A DNA stretch of 64,000 bases from Lactiplantibacillus daowaiensis. Its GTDB lineage: Bacteria > Bacillota > Bacilli > Lactobacillales > Lactobacillaceae. The translations under genes and the position numbers were made by a program. This document shows, piece by piece, positions 6,575-15,749 of the stretch. A model generated the notes under the pieces. It was not told where the DNA came from. It saw only the letters and a list, made by a program, of their open reading frames with translations, and did no database searches. The stretch spans positions 1 through 64,000 of the forward strand of contig NZ_BJDJ01000020.1 in the NCBI RefSeq assembly GCF_005405085.1, written 5' to 3'. Position 1 is the stretch's first letter; each line of letters starts with the position of its first letter.

Positions 6575-8383
6575 ATGGTAGCAACCAAAAAATTACCAAC
6601 CCGGTCAGCTGTGCCAGAAGCGTTGACTTGGGATTTAACCACGATTTATGCAGACCAGGCGGCATACACCGCCGATGTGGACCAAGTCAAAGCGGCTTTG
6701 GCAACGGTCACCGAGCTAAAAGCGCAGTTTGCAGATTCGGCAGATAACGTGTTAGCTGGTGTTCAAGGGGTGCTAGCGCTATATCGACGTCTTGAAAAAG
6801 TGGCGGTATACGCAAGCCTAAAGAGTGATCAGGATACTGGAAATAGTGCCAATCAGGCTTTAGATGACCAAGCCAGTGCGTTGACGGCGCAAGTATCGGC
6901 TGCAACTGCTTGGTTGGAACCGGCTATTTTGACGTTAACACCCAGTCAATTAGACACGTACTTGGATGAAAATGTCGCATTACGTGATTATCGTCACTTT
7001 TTTGACACCGTACGCTTACAAAAAGGGCATGTCTTATCGACTAGTGAGGAAGCCTTATTAGCCGGCGCTGGCGATATTTTTGATGCTTCAGCGAAGACCT
7101 TTGGGGTGCTTAATAATGCTGACTTTGATTTTCCGGTTGTGAATGATGAACACGGTAATCCCGTCAAACTTTCACAAGGGGTTTATGGGGTCTTATTGGA
7201 GTCAGTTGACCCAGCGACGCGGCGAACCGCGTTTAAGGCCTTATATTCGGTGTATACACAATTTCGCCGGACCTTAGCTTCAACGCTAGCAAGTCAGGTC
7301 AAAGTCCATAATTTTGTTGCTCAGGCACACCATTATCCGGATGCACGAACTGCTGCATTAGCTGCCAATCAGATTCCAACTGCGGTTTATGATACGTTAG
7401 TGACCTCGGTCGACCAACATTTAGCGTTGCTACATCGCTATGTGGCGTTGCGCAAGTCGATTTTAGATGTCGATGAGTTGCATATGTATGATTTATATAC
7501 GCCGTTGACTGGTAAGCCTGAGTTGACTTATACGTATGACCAAGCTAAAGAAACGGCTTTAAAGGCGTTAAAAGTTCTCGGCCCAGATTATTTGAAGCAT
7601 GTTAAAACCGCATTTAATTCGCGTTGGATCGATGTCGTGGAAAATCAAGGAAAACGCAGTGGCGCTTATTCATCAGGGATGTATGATACAGCACCATATA
7701 TGCTGTTGAACTGGCAAGATAACATTGATAACTTGTATACCTTAGTCCATGAAATGGGCCACAGTATGCATTCTTATCTCACCACGCACCATCAGCCTTA
7801 TCAATATGGTGATTATTCGATTTTTGTGGCGGAAATTGCGTCAACGACTAACGAAAATCTATTGACGAATTACTTTTTAGCAACTGAAACTGATCCAAAA
7901 ATTCGGGCGTATGTCTTGAATTACTATTTAGATGGGTTTAAGGGGACCCTGTTCCGGCAGACCCAATTTGCTGAATTTGAACAATGGATTCATGAAGAAG
8001 CGGCTGCTGGTCGGCCGTTGACCGCTGATCGGATGTCAACGTATTATTTACAATTGAACCAGCGGTATTATGGCGATGCAGTTGTCAGTGATCCTGAAAT
8101 TGCGGATGAATGGTCCCGGATTCCACATTTCTATTACAATTACTATGTCTATCAATATGCGACCGGATTTGCGGCGGCATCAACCTTGGCCCAACAAATC
8201 TCAACCAAACAACCAGATGCTGTAAAAAACTATCTTGGTTACTTGCAAGCGGGCTCCTCTGAATTTCCAATTGAAGTGATGCGGAATGCCGGGGTCGATA
8301 TGACGAAGACGACGTATCTAGATGATGCTTTTAAGGTTTTTGAACAACGACTGAACGAATTTGAAAGCTTAGTTAAAAACTAA
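6575..8383 (+). CDS. pepF: Oligoendopeptidase F
   Basis: 602 residues, the normal PepF length. The M3B zinc metallopeptidase motif H392-E393-M-G-H396 lies in LVHEMGHSMHS, with a downstream Glu ligand in the AEIASTTNE segment. PepF is a cytosolic enzyme that cleaves oligopeptides of about 7-17 residues during peptide utilisation and protein turnover. A stop codon at 6566-6568 is in frame directly upstream, so ATG 6575 is the earliest possible start, yet no ribosome site lies next to it (see the leader entry). Ends at a strong terminator. Confidence 0.94.
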   Translation: MVATKKLPTRSAVPEALTWDLTTIYADQAAYTADVDQVKAALATVTELKAQFADSADNVLAGVQGVLALYRRLEKVAVYASLKSDQDTGNSANQALDDQASALTAQVSAATAWLEPAILTLTPSQLDTYLDENVALRDYRHFFDTVRLQKGHVLSTSEEALLAGAGDIFDASAKTFGVLNNADFDFPVVNDEHGNPVKLSQGVYGVLLESVDPATRRTAFKALYSVYTQFRRTLASTLASQVKVHNFVAQAHHYPDARTAALAANQIPTAVYDTLVTSVDQHLALLHRYVALRKSILDVDELHMYDLYTPLTGKPELTYTYDQAKETALKALKVLGPDYLKHVKTAFNSRWIDVVENQGKRSGAYSSGMYDTAPYMLLNWQDNIDNLYTLVHEMGHSMHSYLTTHHQPYQYGDYSIFVAEIASTTNENLLTNYFLATETDPKIRAYVLNYYLDGFKGTLFRQTQFAEFEQWIHEEAAAGRPLTADRMSTYYLQLNQRYYGDAVVSDPEIADEWSRIPHFYYNYYVYQYATGFAAASTLAQQISTKQPDAVKNYLGYLQAGSSEFPIEVMRNAGVDMTKTTYLDDAFKVFEQRLNEFESLVKN

Positions 8384-8390
8384 GTTAAAC

Positions 8391-8430
8391 AAAGCGTGAG
8401 CGAACTAGTAATAGTGGCTCGCGCTTTTTT
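8391..8430 (+). terminator. Terminator after pepF
   Basis: AAAGCGTGAGC pairs with GCTCGCGCTTT, followed by a T-run. Confidence 0.85.
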
Positions 8431-8439
8431 GATGACACT

Positions 8440-8469
8440 AAAAAAACCGTTGCGAAAAGGCAACGGTTA
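8440..8469 (-). terminator. Terminator of spxH
   Basis: Minus strand: AACCGTTGCC, loop TTTTC, GCAACGGTT and seven T. Confidence 0.9.
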
Positions 8470-8496
8470 GGTCGTACGGAATAATGGCAATAGCTT

Positions 8497-9129
8497 TTAT
8501 AAAACGTGTAATTGCGTATCGTCCAAGTTCGCGCAACTTGGGGTATGTTGATTGAGGTCGTGGAAGGGATCTAATTGACCATTAACGAGGTCAAAGAGGG
8601 TATTGTAAGTAAAGTGTTCAAGCAAAACCCCGTAGTCGTAATGATCACAGTCAAAAACAACGGCGGAAGAAGCTTCACTGATATTCATTTCAGATGCTAA
8701 GCGTTGATCGGCATGAAACGCTTGTTTCGCCAAGTCGCTATTACGATCTTCCATAAACATTTCTAAGTCGATCTTGCATTGTTGTGCAACTGCTTGCACG
8801 AGTGATTCAGAATAAGTTTGACCAGCTTGTAACAGGGCATCTTGCATCGCAATTAAGAAATTACGGCCCCGTTTTTTACCTTGAAATAAAGCAGCCTTAT
8901 AGTCCAAAATTAACCGATAAAGCGTCTGCGATTGTTGGTTTTGTGCTTGCCAATCAGTCGGACGTAACCCTTGGCGTTGCATCGCTTTTTGGATCACATT
9001 GATATTCAATAAAGGTACGAATTGAAATTGAATTTGTTTATCTGAATCATTGGCTAAACGCAAGACATTTTGTTCATCGCGGACACATTGTTCTCCCAAC
9101 GGATTTACAAATAAATACACTTCTAACAC
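8497..9129 (-). CDS. spxH: ClpXP adaptor SpxH (YjbH), DsbA-like fold
   Basis: 210 residues. The start MLEVYLFVNPLGEQC is the DsbA/thioredoxin-like N-terminus of YjbH, but only C15 of the usual CxxC is left. The adaptor brings Spx to ClpXP, so this gene and spxA at 3913 act in one circuit. GTG start with GGAGG eight bases upstream. It is divergent from relQ, as YjbH and the YjbM-type synthetase are neighbours in Bacillus. Terminator at 8440. Confidence 0.85.
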   Translation of the reverse strand: MLEVYLFVNPLGEQCVRDEQNVLRLANDSDKQIQFQFVPLLNINVIQKAMQRQGLRPTDWQAQNQQSQTLYRLILDYKAALFQGKKRGRNFLIAMQDALLQAGQTYSESLVQAVAQQCKIDLEMFMEDRNSDLAKQAFHADQRLASEMNISEASSAVVFDCDHYDYGVLLEHFTYNTLFDLVNGQLDPFHDLNQHTPSCANLDDTQLHVL

Positions 9130-9425
9130 GTCATAATTCCTCCACTTTCTCTTTTCGCGTCATAGTGCAGAATACCAAATGAAGCTAGGTATTTGCAAGT
9201 TTTTGAGTTCATAAATAATTTTATTTGTAAGGGTCAAGCGTTCGCTTGAATTAAACCTTCGACTGTCATCATGCACCGATTTTGTAAATTCGTAAAGTAA
9301 TTTGCTTCCAGATTCATAGTTGGTAAGGTTATGGCTGTGAATTGTTAAACCAGACCCCGATAGCTTTTTATTCTTCAAAATTATGGTAAAATTTTAAGGT
9401 ATGGATTTGAAACGGAGGTGCCTTG
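9130..9425 (+). other. Divergent spxH/relQ intergenic region
   Basis: Contains an inverted repeat TCAAGCG-TT-CGCTTGA (9234-9249), a second short repeat ATACC...GGTAT near 9169-9192, and an extended -10 TGGTAAAAT (9384-9392) for relQ. A 72-codon minus-strand ORF crosses it from a TTG without a ribosome site and is not accepted as a gene. Confidence 0.45.
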
Positions 9426-10082
9426 ATGGAAGACTGGAACCATTTTTTAGTGCCTTATCAACAGGCTGTTGATGAGCTAAAGGTAAAGTTACGCGGGATG
9501 CGCAAGCAATTCCGGGATTTAAACCAACACGAACCGATTGAATTTGTGACTGGCCGGGTCAAACCAATTGATAGTATCAAGGAGAAAATGGTCCGGCGCA
9601 AGGTACAAGAAGACCGGTTGGAACAAGATATGCAAGATATCGCTGGTTTACGGATCATGTGTCAATTCGTCGAAGACATTTATCAAGTTGTTGATTTGTT
9701 ACGTAAACGGACTGACATGACGATTTTGGAAGAGCGCGATTATATTAGCAATGAAAAGCCGTCTGGCTACCGGTCATATCATATAGTGATTGAGTATCCA
9801 GTTCAAATGGTCGGTGGCGAAAAGAAAATTTTAGCTGAAATTCAAGTTCGCACATTGGCCATGAACTTTTGGGCGACCATTGAACATTCTTTGAATTACA
9901 AGTATCAAGGCGATTTTCCAGAAAACTTGAGCCAACGGTTACAACGGGCGGCTGAAGCAGCCTTTAGTTTGGACAAAGAAATGTCGGAAATTCGTGAAGA
10001 AATTCAAGAAGCGCAGAGCTTATTCTCATACGGTAAAGGCTCACAAGGTGAGTCAACACCGCCAACGAAAGAAGATCAGTGA
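9426..10082 (+). CDS. relQ: Small alarmone synthetase RelQ (GTP pyrophosphokinase)
   Basis: About 218 residues with a stand-alone RelA/SpoT synthetase domain: GLRIMCQF, the [12 protein letters not shown] motif, and [17 protein letters not shown]. There is no HD hydrolase, TGS or ACT domain, so it should only make (p)ppGpp from ATP and GTP/GDP. ATG 9426 is preferred over TTG 9423 because GGAGGTG then has correct spacing. First gene of a tight operon with nadK and rluD, the same arrangement as yjbM-yjbN-yjbO in Bacillus. Confidence 0.93.
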   Translation: MEDWNHFLVPYQQAVDELKVKLRGMRKQFRDLNQHEPIEFVTGRVKPIDSIKEKMVRRKVQEDRLEQDMQDIAGLRIMCQFVEDIYQVVDLLRKRTDMTILEERDYISNEKPSGYRSYHIVIEYPVQMVGGEKKILAEIQVRTLAMNFWATIEHSLNYKYQGDFPENLSQRLQRAAEAAFSLDKEMSEIREEIQEAQSLFSYGKGSQGESTPPTKEDQ

Positions 10083-10084
10083 AG

Positions 10085-10888
10085 ATGAAGGTCACAATAT
10101 TTGCGAATTCAAATGAAAAATCAAAAAAAGTTGCGCATGAACTACATACCAAGTTAGTTACTGCTGGGTTTGAAATCGATGATTTTACGCCTGATTTGGT
10201 CTTTTCCGTCGGTGGTGATGGCACCTTATTATCAGCTTTTCATCATTACAGCGATATGGTTGATCAAGTTCGATTTGTTGGTGTGCATACCGGGCATTTA
10301 GGGTTTTACACTGATTGGCGTGATTATGAAATCGATCAATTAGTTTCCGGCTTAAAAGAAGATAATGGGCAAAGTGTGACTTACCCATTACTATCGGTTG
10401 AAATCACGTATGCCGATACTGGTGAGACGGATCATTACTTGGCGTTGAATGAATCAACGTTAAAAAAGCTGGGTAGCACGATGGTTGCGGATGTTTATAT
10501 TCAAGATGAATTATTTGAACGTTTTCGTGGTGACGGGCTATGTGTCTCAACACCAACTGGGTCGACCGCATACAATAAGTCGGTCGGTGGGGCTGTGATC
10601 CATCCGCGCCTAGATGCGTTACAAATGGCTGAAATTGCATCGATCAATAACCGCGTGTTCCGGACGTTAGGATCGCCGGTCATCGTCGCACCATATGAGA
10701 CGATCACGATCAAGCCACAACAACAATCACACTTTATCTTTACTGCTGATCAAATGGATACCCAACCACGGCCGATTCAACAGATTCGCTATTCGATTGC
10801 TAATCGCCGAATCGCGTTTGCCCAACATCGGCATAACCGTTTCTGGCAACGTGTTGGCAGTTCCTTCATTGGGTTAGATGAACAATGA
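10085..10888 (+). CDS. nadK: NAD kinase
   Basis: About 267 residues with the GGDGT motif ([13 protein letters not shown]), the NEST motif, and [14 protein letters not shown], which define the NAD/polyphosphate kinase family; it phosphorylates NAD+ at the 2' hydroxyl to NADP+ in the cytosol. Start: ATG 10085 gives the family-like MKVTIF; a GTG at 10079 overlapping the relQ stop as GTGA is also possible and would add two residues. Translationally coupled to relQ and rluD. Confidence 0.93.
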   Translation: MKVTIFANSNEKSKKVAHELHTKLVTAGFEIDDFTPDLVFSVGGDGTLLSAFHHYSDMVDQVRFVGVHTGHLGFYTDWRDYEIDQLVSGLKEDNGQSVTYPLLSVEITYADTGETDHYLALNESTLKKLGSTMVADVYIQDELFERFRGDGLCVSTPTGSTAYNKSVGGAVIHPRLDALQMAEIASINNRVFRTLGSPVIVAPYETITIKPQQQSHFIFTADQMDTQPRPIQQIRYSIANRRIAFAQHRHNRFWQRVGSSFIGLDEQ

Positions 10889-11775
10889 GGTTTACATGGC
10901 AAAACACGGCTACGGCGCCGATGAAAGTCAAGACGTTGTTAGCCCAACATGGGGTCACCCGCAGTTTATTGAAAAAAGTGAAGTTTCATGGCGGGGCCAT
11001 CTTAGTCAATGAACAGCCAGTCTTAGCGATTCATATGTTGACCGGTGGTGAGACCGTGACGATGGTCACACCAGATGAAGTTGGGAACGACTTTTTAGGT
11101 GTTTCCGACTTGCCAATTAACATTTTATATGAAGACCGTGATTACTTAATCGTGAATAAGCCCGCTGGCGTGGCTTCAGTGCCCGCCCACCGACTTCCTG
11201 ATAATACGTTAGCTAATCGTGTTAAAGGCTACTACCGTGCGCAGGGATACGCTAATGAGGTGGTTCATATTACCACGCGGTTGGATCGTGATACGAGTGG
11301 CATTGTTTTGTTTGCCAAGCACCATTTTGCCCATTCGATTATTGACCATCAATTAAAGGCCCATGCGATGCGGAAGATGTATTTGGCGGTTGTAAGTGGG
11401 CAGCTCACAGCGGATCATGGCTGGTTAGATCAGCCAATTGCGCGTGATCCAGAGTCATTTATTAAGCGGACAGTTGCCCCGGATGGTCGGCCATCTTTGA
11501 CCGAATATTGGGTGGTAAAACGTTTAAAGACGATGACCGTTGTGCGAGTGCGCTTGCATAGCGGTCGCACACATCAAATTCGGGTCCACTTTGCGGCCGC
11601 TGGGCATCCCTTGATTGGTGATGACCTTTATGGTGGTCCAAAACATCCAGCGATTGATCGCCAAGCACTGCATTGTATGCAACTGCAATTTTATGATCCG
11701 TTTATCGAACAAGACTTAACGACGTTTGCACCGTTAACGCCGGATTTAGTTCGATTAATTGAAAGTGACACTTAA
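10885..11775 (+). CDS. RluA-family pseudouridine synthase
   Basis: 296 residues. A short S4-like RNA-binding part (about 15-75) precedes the RluA/RluD catalytic domain. The [16 protein letters not shown] motif carries the catalytic Asp, and [26 protein letters not shown] is the second conserved block. It converts specific uridines in rRNA or tRNA to pseudouridine; the target cannot be told from sequence. The ATG overlaps the nadK stop (ATGA). It corresponds by position to Bacillus yjbO. Confidence 0.9.
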   Translation: MRFTWQNTATAPMKVKTLLAQHGVTRSLLKKVKFHGGAILVNEQPVLAIHMLTGGETVTMVTPDEVGNDFLGVSDLPINILYEDRDYLIVNKPAGVASVPAHRLPDNTLANRVKGYYRAQGYANEVVHITTRLDRDTSGIVLFAKHHFAHSIIDHQLKAHAMRKMYLAVVSGQLTADHGWLDQPIARDPESFIKRTVAPDGRPSLTEYWVVKRLKTMTVVRVRLHSGRTHQIRVHFAAAGHPLIGDDLYGGPKHPAIDRQALHCMQLQFYDPFIEQDLTTFAPLTPDLVRLIESDT

Positions 11776-11825
11776 GTTAATGATCGGTTGCTATTACGGC
11801 TAACCAATAACTAAACTTAATTGTA

Positions 11826-11879
11826 AAAATGCCCGCCAATGATGAGACGTCACGTCTGACAACTGGCGGGCATTTTTAT
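11826..11879 (+). terminator. Terminator after the relQ operon
   Basis: AAAATGCCCGCCA and TGGCGGGCATTTT pair over a loop with an inner AGACGT-ACGTCT hairpin, then T-rich sequence. Confidence 0.85.
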
Positions 11880-11931
11880 GAACAGCTTGGTTATCGCTGG
11901 TCTAAAATGCAAAAACGACTTTGACCACAAC

Positions 11932-11980
11932 AAAAAAGACGCCTGGGACAGACTGTTTTGTCTGTCTCAGGCGTCTTTTA
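11932..11980 (-). terminator. Terminator of cutC
   Basis: Minus strand: AAAAGACGCCTGAGACAGAC pairs with GTCTGTCCCAGGCGTCTTTT around AAAACA, ending in a T-run. Confidence 0.92.
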
Positions 11981-11988
11981 ACATCAAA

Positions 11989-12627
11989 TTAATAGTTAAT
12001 GATTTTTGTCCCGTGAGCTTGTGGGACATCTAATGCGGCAGCAATCTCATCAACGTTGGCGGCGGTGATACCACCACCAGGTAAGATTTGAATCCGCCCG
12101 TCGGCTTGGGCCAAGGTTGCTTTTAAATGTGGCAGGCAGTCCATAATCGGTTGACTGAGGGGACCACCATGGGTCAAGATGCGATCAACTTGGTGTTCGA
12201 CTAACCAATCCATTGCTGGGGCTTGTTGGTCAGGTGCTAATGCGTCAAACGCCATGTGGAAGGTCACGCTCATGCCACCAGCGGCGCCAATTAAGAGGGC
12301 CATGGCTTCAGTATCTAAGTGACCATCAGCGGTCAATGCACCTAAAGCCACCCCGTCAACACCTAGGGCTTGGGCTTGCAGTAAGTCAGCTTCCATGATT
12401 TTTAATTCGGTGTCGTTATAGACGAAATCGCCACCACGCGGTCGAATCATGGTAATCAAGGTAATCCCGTGTTCTTGGGTGTATTTGGCTGCTTCACTCA
12501 TGACGCCGCGACTGACGGTCGTGCCGCCAACGGCGAGGTTGTCATTTAATTCAATTCGTTGTGCACCCGCAGCAATTGCAGCGGGGATATTTGTGTAGTT
12601 TTCCAATGCGACTTCTTTTAATAACAT
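11989..12627 (-). CDS. cutC: CutC family protein
   Basis: 212 residues forming the CutC TIM-barrel: MLLKEVALENY, GAQRIELNDNLAVGGTT, IRPRGGDFVYN, GVALGALTADG, VDRILTHGG and ILPGGGI are all family signatures. CutC was linked to copper homeostasis in E. coli, but the biochemical role is unsettled. The second ATG (12627) is chosen because AAGGA then lies eight bases upstream; the ATG at 12636 would sit on the ribosome site. It follows the lactonase gene closely and is probably co-transcribed. Confidence 0.88.
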   Translation of the reverse strand: MLLKEVALENYTNIPAAIAAGAQRIELNDNLAVGGTTVSRGVMSEAAKYTQEHGITLITMIRPRGGDFVYNDTELKIMEADLLQAQALGVDGVALGALTADGHLDTEAMALLIGAAGGMSVTFHMAFDALAPDQQAPAMDWLVEHQVDRILTHGGPLSQPIMDCLPHLKATLAQADGRIQILPGGGITAANVDEIAAALDVPQAHGTKIINY

Positions 12628-12639
12628 CGTATTCATCCT

Positions 12640-13665
12640 TTATTTTGAGAATAAGACACAAACGCCTTCGGGAACGGCGATGTCTTTTTGGCGAAGGGTC
12701 AATTGACCAGTAGTGAGATCTCGGTCATATAACGTTGCATTATCGGTGTTTTGATTCACGACCACGATGAATGCTTCGGTTGGATCGAGATCAAAATCAC
12801 GTGGAAAATCGCCTTCGGTACTGATTTGTTGAATCAGTGTTAAGCTAGCGTCGTCGTTGACGTTAAATACGGCCAACGTGTTGTAACCACGATTGGAAAC
12901 ATACAAGAAGTGACCATCACGACTTAATCGAATCGCAGCGGCCCCATTATGTTCAGTGTAATCACTTGGAATCGTTGTCGTGACACTTAGCAAGGTGAAC
13001 GTCCCATTAGCCGTATCATAAGCTAAACTAGCCACTTGGCTAGACAATTCACCAACGAGAAAAGCATGGTGACCATCGGGGGCAAAGACCAAATGCCGGG
13101 GACCGAAACCTGCTGCCAACTTAAGCGTTGATTGTAAGCTTAGTTTGCCGGCATCACTGACATTATAAACGTAGACCGTGTCACTACCAAGATCAATGGC
13201 AACTAAGCGATTGTCCGGCGTTAAATCAGTGTAGTGGATATGTGAACTATCTTGCTCTGGTCGAGGACCATTCCCCGTATGTTGGGCTTGGTCAACGAGT
13301 TCGAGCTCACCGTTAGCGGCAATCTTCATAACAGTCGCGGTGCCCTTATGATAATTGGCGCTATAAACGAGTTGGCGGGCTTCATCGACAGCCACATAAG
13401 CTGGGGGCGTTCCGGGTGCCACCACTTCGTTTAGTTTAGTTGCGGTTTGACCATCAAGTTGCCAAGCCGCAATCCCACCTTCATCATCGGCCTTGTCAAC
13501 ACTATAAAGCCGGTGTTTAGCTGAGAGCGCTAAATAAGTGGGGTTGGCCACTTTAGCGATTAAGCCGGTGTTCGTTAACGTTTTTTCAGTCGTGTCGAGG
13601 ACGCCGGCATAGATGCCTTGACTCGTTTTTTTCGTATAAGTTCCAAATAAAATAGATTCTTGCAT
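12640..13665 (-). CDS. Lactonase family protein (6-phosphogluconolactonase-like beta-propeller)
   Basis: 341 residues with repeated blades: the FGTYTKKTSQGIY start, NPTYLALS, PAYVAVDEARQLVYSANYHKGT, GFGPRHLVFAPDGHHAFLV, LSRDGHFLYVSNRG, and FPRDFDLDPTEAFIVV. These match the YkgB/Pgl seven-bladed propeller lactonases, which hydrolyse 6-phosphogluconolactone in the oxidative pentose phosphate route. ATG 13665 has AGGAGG seven bases upstream; a longer upstream TTG reading lacks this. Upstream gene of a two-gene minus-strand unit with cutC. Confidence 0.87.
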   Translation of the reverse strand: MQESILFGTYTKKTSQGIYAGVLDTTEKTLTNTGLIAKVANPTYLALSAKHRLYSVDKADDEGGIAAWQLDGQTATKLNEVVAPGTPPAYVAVDEARQLVYSANYHKGTATVMKIAANGELELVDQAQHTGNGPRPEQDSSHIHYTDLTPDNRLVAIDLGSDTVYVYNVSDAGKLSLQSTLKLAAGFGPRHLVFAPDGHHAFLVGELSSQVASLAYDTANGTFTLLSVTTTIPSDYTEHNGAAAIRLSRDGHFLYVSNRGYNTLAVFNVNDDASLTLIQQISTEGDFPRDFDLDPTEAFIVVVNQNTDNATLYDRDLTTGQLTLRQKDIAVPEGVCVLFSK

Positions 13666-13688
13666 ACAGGTACCTCCTATCTTTTCAA

Positions 13689-13697
13689 GTATAGCAT
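13689..13697 (-). promoter_or_regulatory. Promoter of the lactonase-cutC unit
   Basis: Minus-strand extended -10, TGCTATACT, about 25 bases before the ATG; no good -35. Confidence 0.5.
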
Positions 13698-13792
13698 AAA
13701 ACGTTGACATGAAAGCGATGACAAACTGGCGATGTCCTTTGATGCTATGCTACAATTAAGCCAATCAAATTAAGGAATGGAGTTCTGTAAAC

Positions 13793-14152
13793 ATGGCAAT
13801 CACAGCAACAGTACAATCAATCGGGAAACAGGCAATTTCCACGAAGGAACCCATTTTAATTTTCTTTGCGGATGGTGCAACGGCAGCTATTGAAGACATT
13901 GCGATTATTCAAAAATTCACGACGCCTTTGACTGGGTTAGATGTGCAAACGGGTGGGACGCTTAAAATTGATGATCAAAGTTATACCGTCGCTTATGCGG
14001 GCGAATTGGTCAATGCGAACTTAACCTCGATCGGGCATGCCACTTTTTACTTTACGGCTGTTCCCGCTAAACCAATGCAAAATGGGATTTATCTCAGTCC
14101 AGCAACCATGCCGACCATTAAAGTGGGTAGTGTCATCACGTATCAACCATAA
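13793..14152 (+). CDS. GutA-like (PTS glucitol/sorbitol IIA-domain) protein without active-site His
   Basis: 119 residues, the length of a IIA-Gut domain, with the family's late motif (TSIGHATFYF, close to ELGHVTLRF in E. coli GutA) and matching spacing. Where GutA has the phosphorylated His (IHCHGEL, His43 by my recollection), this protein reads IIQKFTTPL, with Gln at residue 40 and no His nearby, so it should not transfer phosphate. No IIB or IIC gene is near. A binding or regulatory role is likelier; the function is unknown. GGAG lies ten bases before the ATG. Confidence 0.72.
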   Translation: MAITATVQSIGKQAISTKEPILIFFADGATAAIEDIAIIQKFTTPLTGLDVQTGGTLKIDDQSYTVAYAGELVNANLTSIGHATFYFTAVPAKPMQNGIYLSPATMPTIKVGSVITYQP

Positions 14153-14182
14153 GGATTAAATAAACGACGGGGGTGGCGCTAG

Positions 14183-15334
14183 TTGAAACCAAAACCAGCG
14201 GTCCGCCAATTAACGAGTCAAAAAGTGATTCGCGGATTGGCGATTATTTTGTTAGTTTTGGCTTGCTTGTTTTTAGGCAAGCAAGTGGACTGGGTGTTAA
14301 CGCCAGTTCAACAGTTTTTTAGCATTGTTGGCTTTCCAATTATCTTAGCGGGTGTCTTGTACTACTTGATGAATCCGTTAGTGGATCTATTGGAGCGTAA
14401 GTATCAGATTCGACGGACTTGGACGATTATTGGGCTGTTTGTCGTCATTTTAGGCTTGATTATTTGGGGCGTGATTGCATTGATTCCAATCGTGCGGACC
14501 CAAACATTGGGCATTATTAATGACTGGCCCACATATTGGCATAATGCCAGCAATGAAATCAATCATTGGTTAAATGATCCGAAATTATCAACATTGCGTG
14601 ATCAACTTGATCAATGGAATACCGATGCAAGTAAGATGTTAAACGGTAAGGTCACGAAGTATTTAACTGGAACGGTTTCATCGATTACAAGCGTAGTTAG
14701 TACCTTGACTACCGTGATTATTGGCTTGATTACGATGCCATTTATCTTGTTTTATTTGTTAAAAGATGGGCATCAATTGCCACATTACTTGGCCAAGTTT
14801 ATCCCGACAAAACGGCGGGCGAGCTTTTTGCAAGTGTTGACGGAAATGAATAATCAAGTCAGTAACTATATCCGTGGACAATTGACTGTTGCATTTTTTG
14901 TGGCGGTGATGTTTGCCATTGGGTATTGGATTATTGGCATGAAGTTTGCGTTAACTTTAGGGATTGCCGCCGGTATTTTGAACTTGATTCCGTATTTGGG
15001 GTCATTTTTAGCGATGGTGCCATCAGTGGTGATCGCACTTGTGATCTCACCATGGATGTTAGTCAAAGTCTTGATCGTATTTGTGATTGAACAGACGATT
15101 GAAGGCCGAGTGATTTCGCCGCTAGTGTTAGGGAGCAGTTTGGCGATTCATCCCGTGACGATTTTGATCGTCCTACTAGTTAGTGGCAAAATTTTTGGCT
15201 TAATGGGGGTCATCTTTGGGATTCCTGGTTATGCCATTTTGAAAGTCTTGATTAGCCATTTGTTTACTTGGTATCAGACACAATCTGGTCAGTATCCACC
15301 GGAAACGAAAGCAGATGAAAAACAAGATGGCTGA
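14183..15334 (+). CDS. AI-2E family transporter (PerM/YtvI-like permease)
   Basis: 383 residues with about eight hydrophobic segments: a pair near residues 15-60, one at about 75-100, a large soluble loop at about 105-175, then helices to residue 355. The conserved LPYxGS-like LIPYLGSFLAMVPS and the VIEQTIEGRVISPLVLGSSLAIHP segment identify the family. Members export varied substrates (AI-2, Na+/H+ exchange) and the one here is not known. TTG start after GGGGGTGG. Its 3' end overlaps the next gene by 20 bases. Confidence 0.85.
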   Translation: MKPKPAVRQLTSQKVIRGLAIILLVLACLFLGKQVDWVLTPVQQFFSIVGFPIILAGVLYYLMNPLVDLLERKYQIRRTWTIIGLFVVILGLIIWGVIALIPIVRTQTLGIINDWPTYWHNASNEINHWLNDPKLSTLRDQLDQWNTDASKMLNGKVTKYLTGTVSSITSVVSTLTTVIIGLITMPFILFYLLKDGHQLPHYLAKFIPTKRRASFLQVLTEMNNQVSNYIRGQLTVAFFVAVMFAIGYWIIGMKFALTLGIAAGILNLIPYLGSFLAMVPSVVIALVISPWMLVKVLIVFVIEQTIEGRVISPLVLGSSLAIHPVTILIVLLVSGKIFGLMGVIFGIPGYAILKVLISHLFTWYQTQSGQYPPETKADEKQDG

Positions 15335-15689
15335 AGAAAGTGACTATATTTTACGGCAGATTCATTCGTTAGCGGAGGGGTTTGGGTACTTGCTATCACG
15401 CGCTAAAGATAGCAATAATACCGAAATCGTTTTTCCGGGGACTAGCGGGCCGGATTTGCCGCACCAAGTGGAATTACGGGCCTTAATTGCGGATCATCGT
15501 TATCAAGTTGCCGCAACCAGGTTAGTTAAGTTGCGTTACGCGATGACAGAAGATCAGTTTTTTAAGTTAGCTCTGTGGTTTTATCAGACTTTAAATGGAT
15601 TTGACGAAGCCACATTGCAGGCTGGGGACTATTCCAAAGCCAGCATCGTGGCCGGGCTAAAGCAACTGACAACTTTTAAAGACGACTAA
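15315..15689 (+). CDS. Small uncharacterised protein (DUF6483-like)
   Basis: 124 residues, predicted cytosolic and mostly helical, with SDYILRQIHSLAEGFGYLLSRAKD near the N-terminus. I recall similar small proteins in lactobacilli grouped as DUF6483, but I cannot confirm this. It overlaps the permease gene by 20 bases, so it is translated in the same operon. The start is ATG 15315 or the in-frame ATG at 15327; neither has a clear ribosome site. Function unknown. Confidence 0.65.
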   Translation: MKNKMAEESDYILRQIHSLAEGFGYLLSRAKDSNNTEIVFPGTSGPDLPHQVELRALIADHRYQVAATRLVKLRYAMTEDQFFKLALWFYQTLNGFDEATLQAGDYSKASIVAGLKQLTTFKDD

Positions 15690-15692
15690 TAA

Positions 15693-15733
15693 AAATGGTC
15701 AGCAAACTTTAAAATTTGCTGACCATTATTTTT
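15693..15733. terminator. Bidirectional terminator between the permease operon and rpsN
   Basis: AATGGTCAGCAAA and TTTGCTGACCATT form a 13-bp stem, with T-rich tails on both strands; it serves both convergent units. Confidence 0.9.
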
Positions 15734-15749
15734 TAGTTGATGATTAGAT

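Noticed and set aside
9160-9378. Minus-strand ORF of 72 codons between spxH and relQ
   Set aside because: It starts at TTG with no ribosome site, overlaps the relQ promoter, and has no recognisable domain; treated as a chance ORF.
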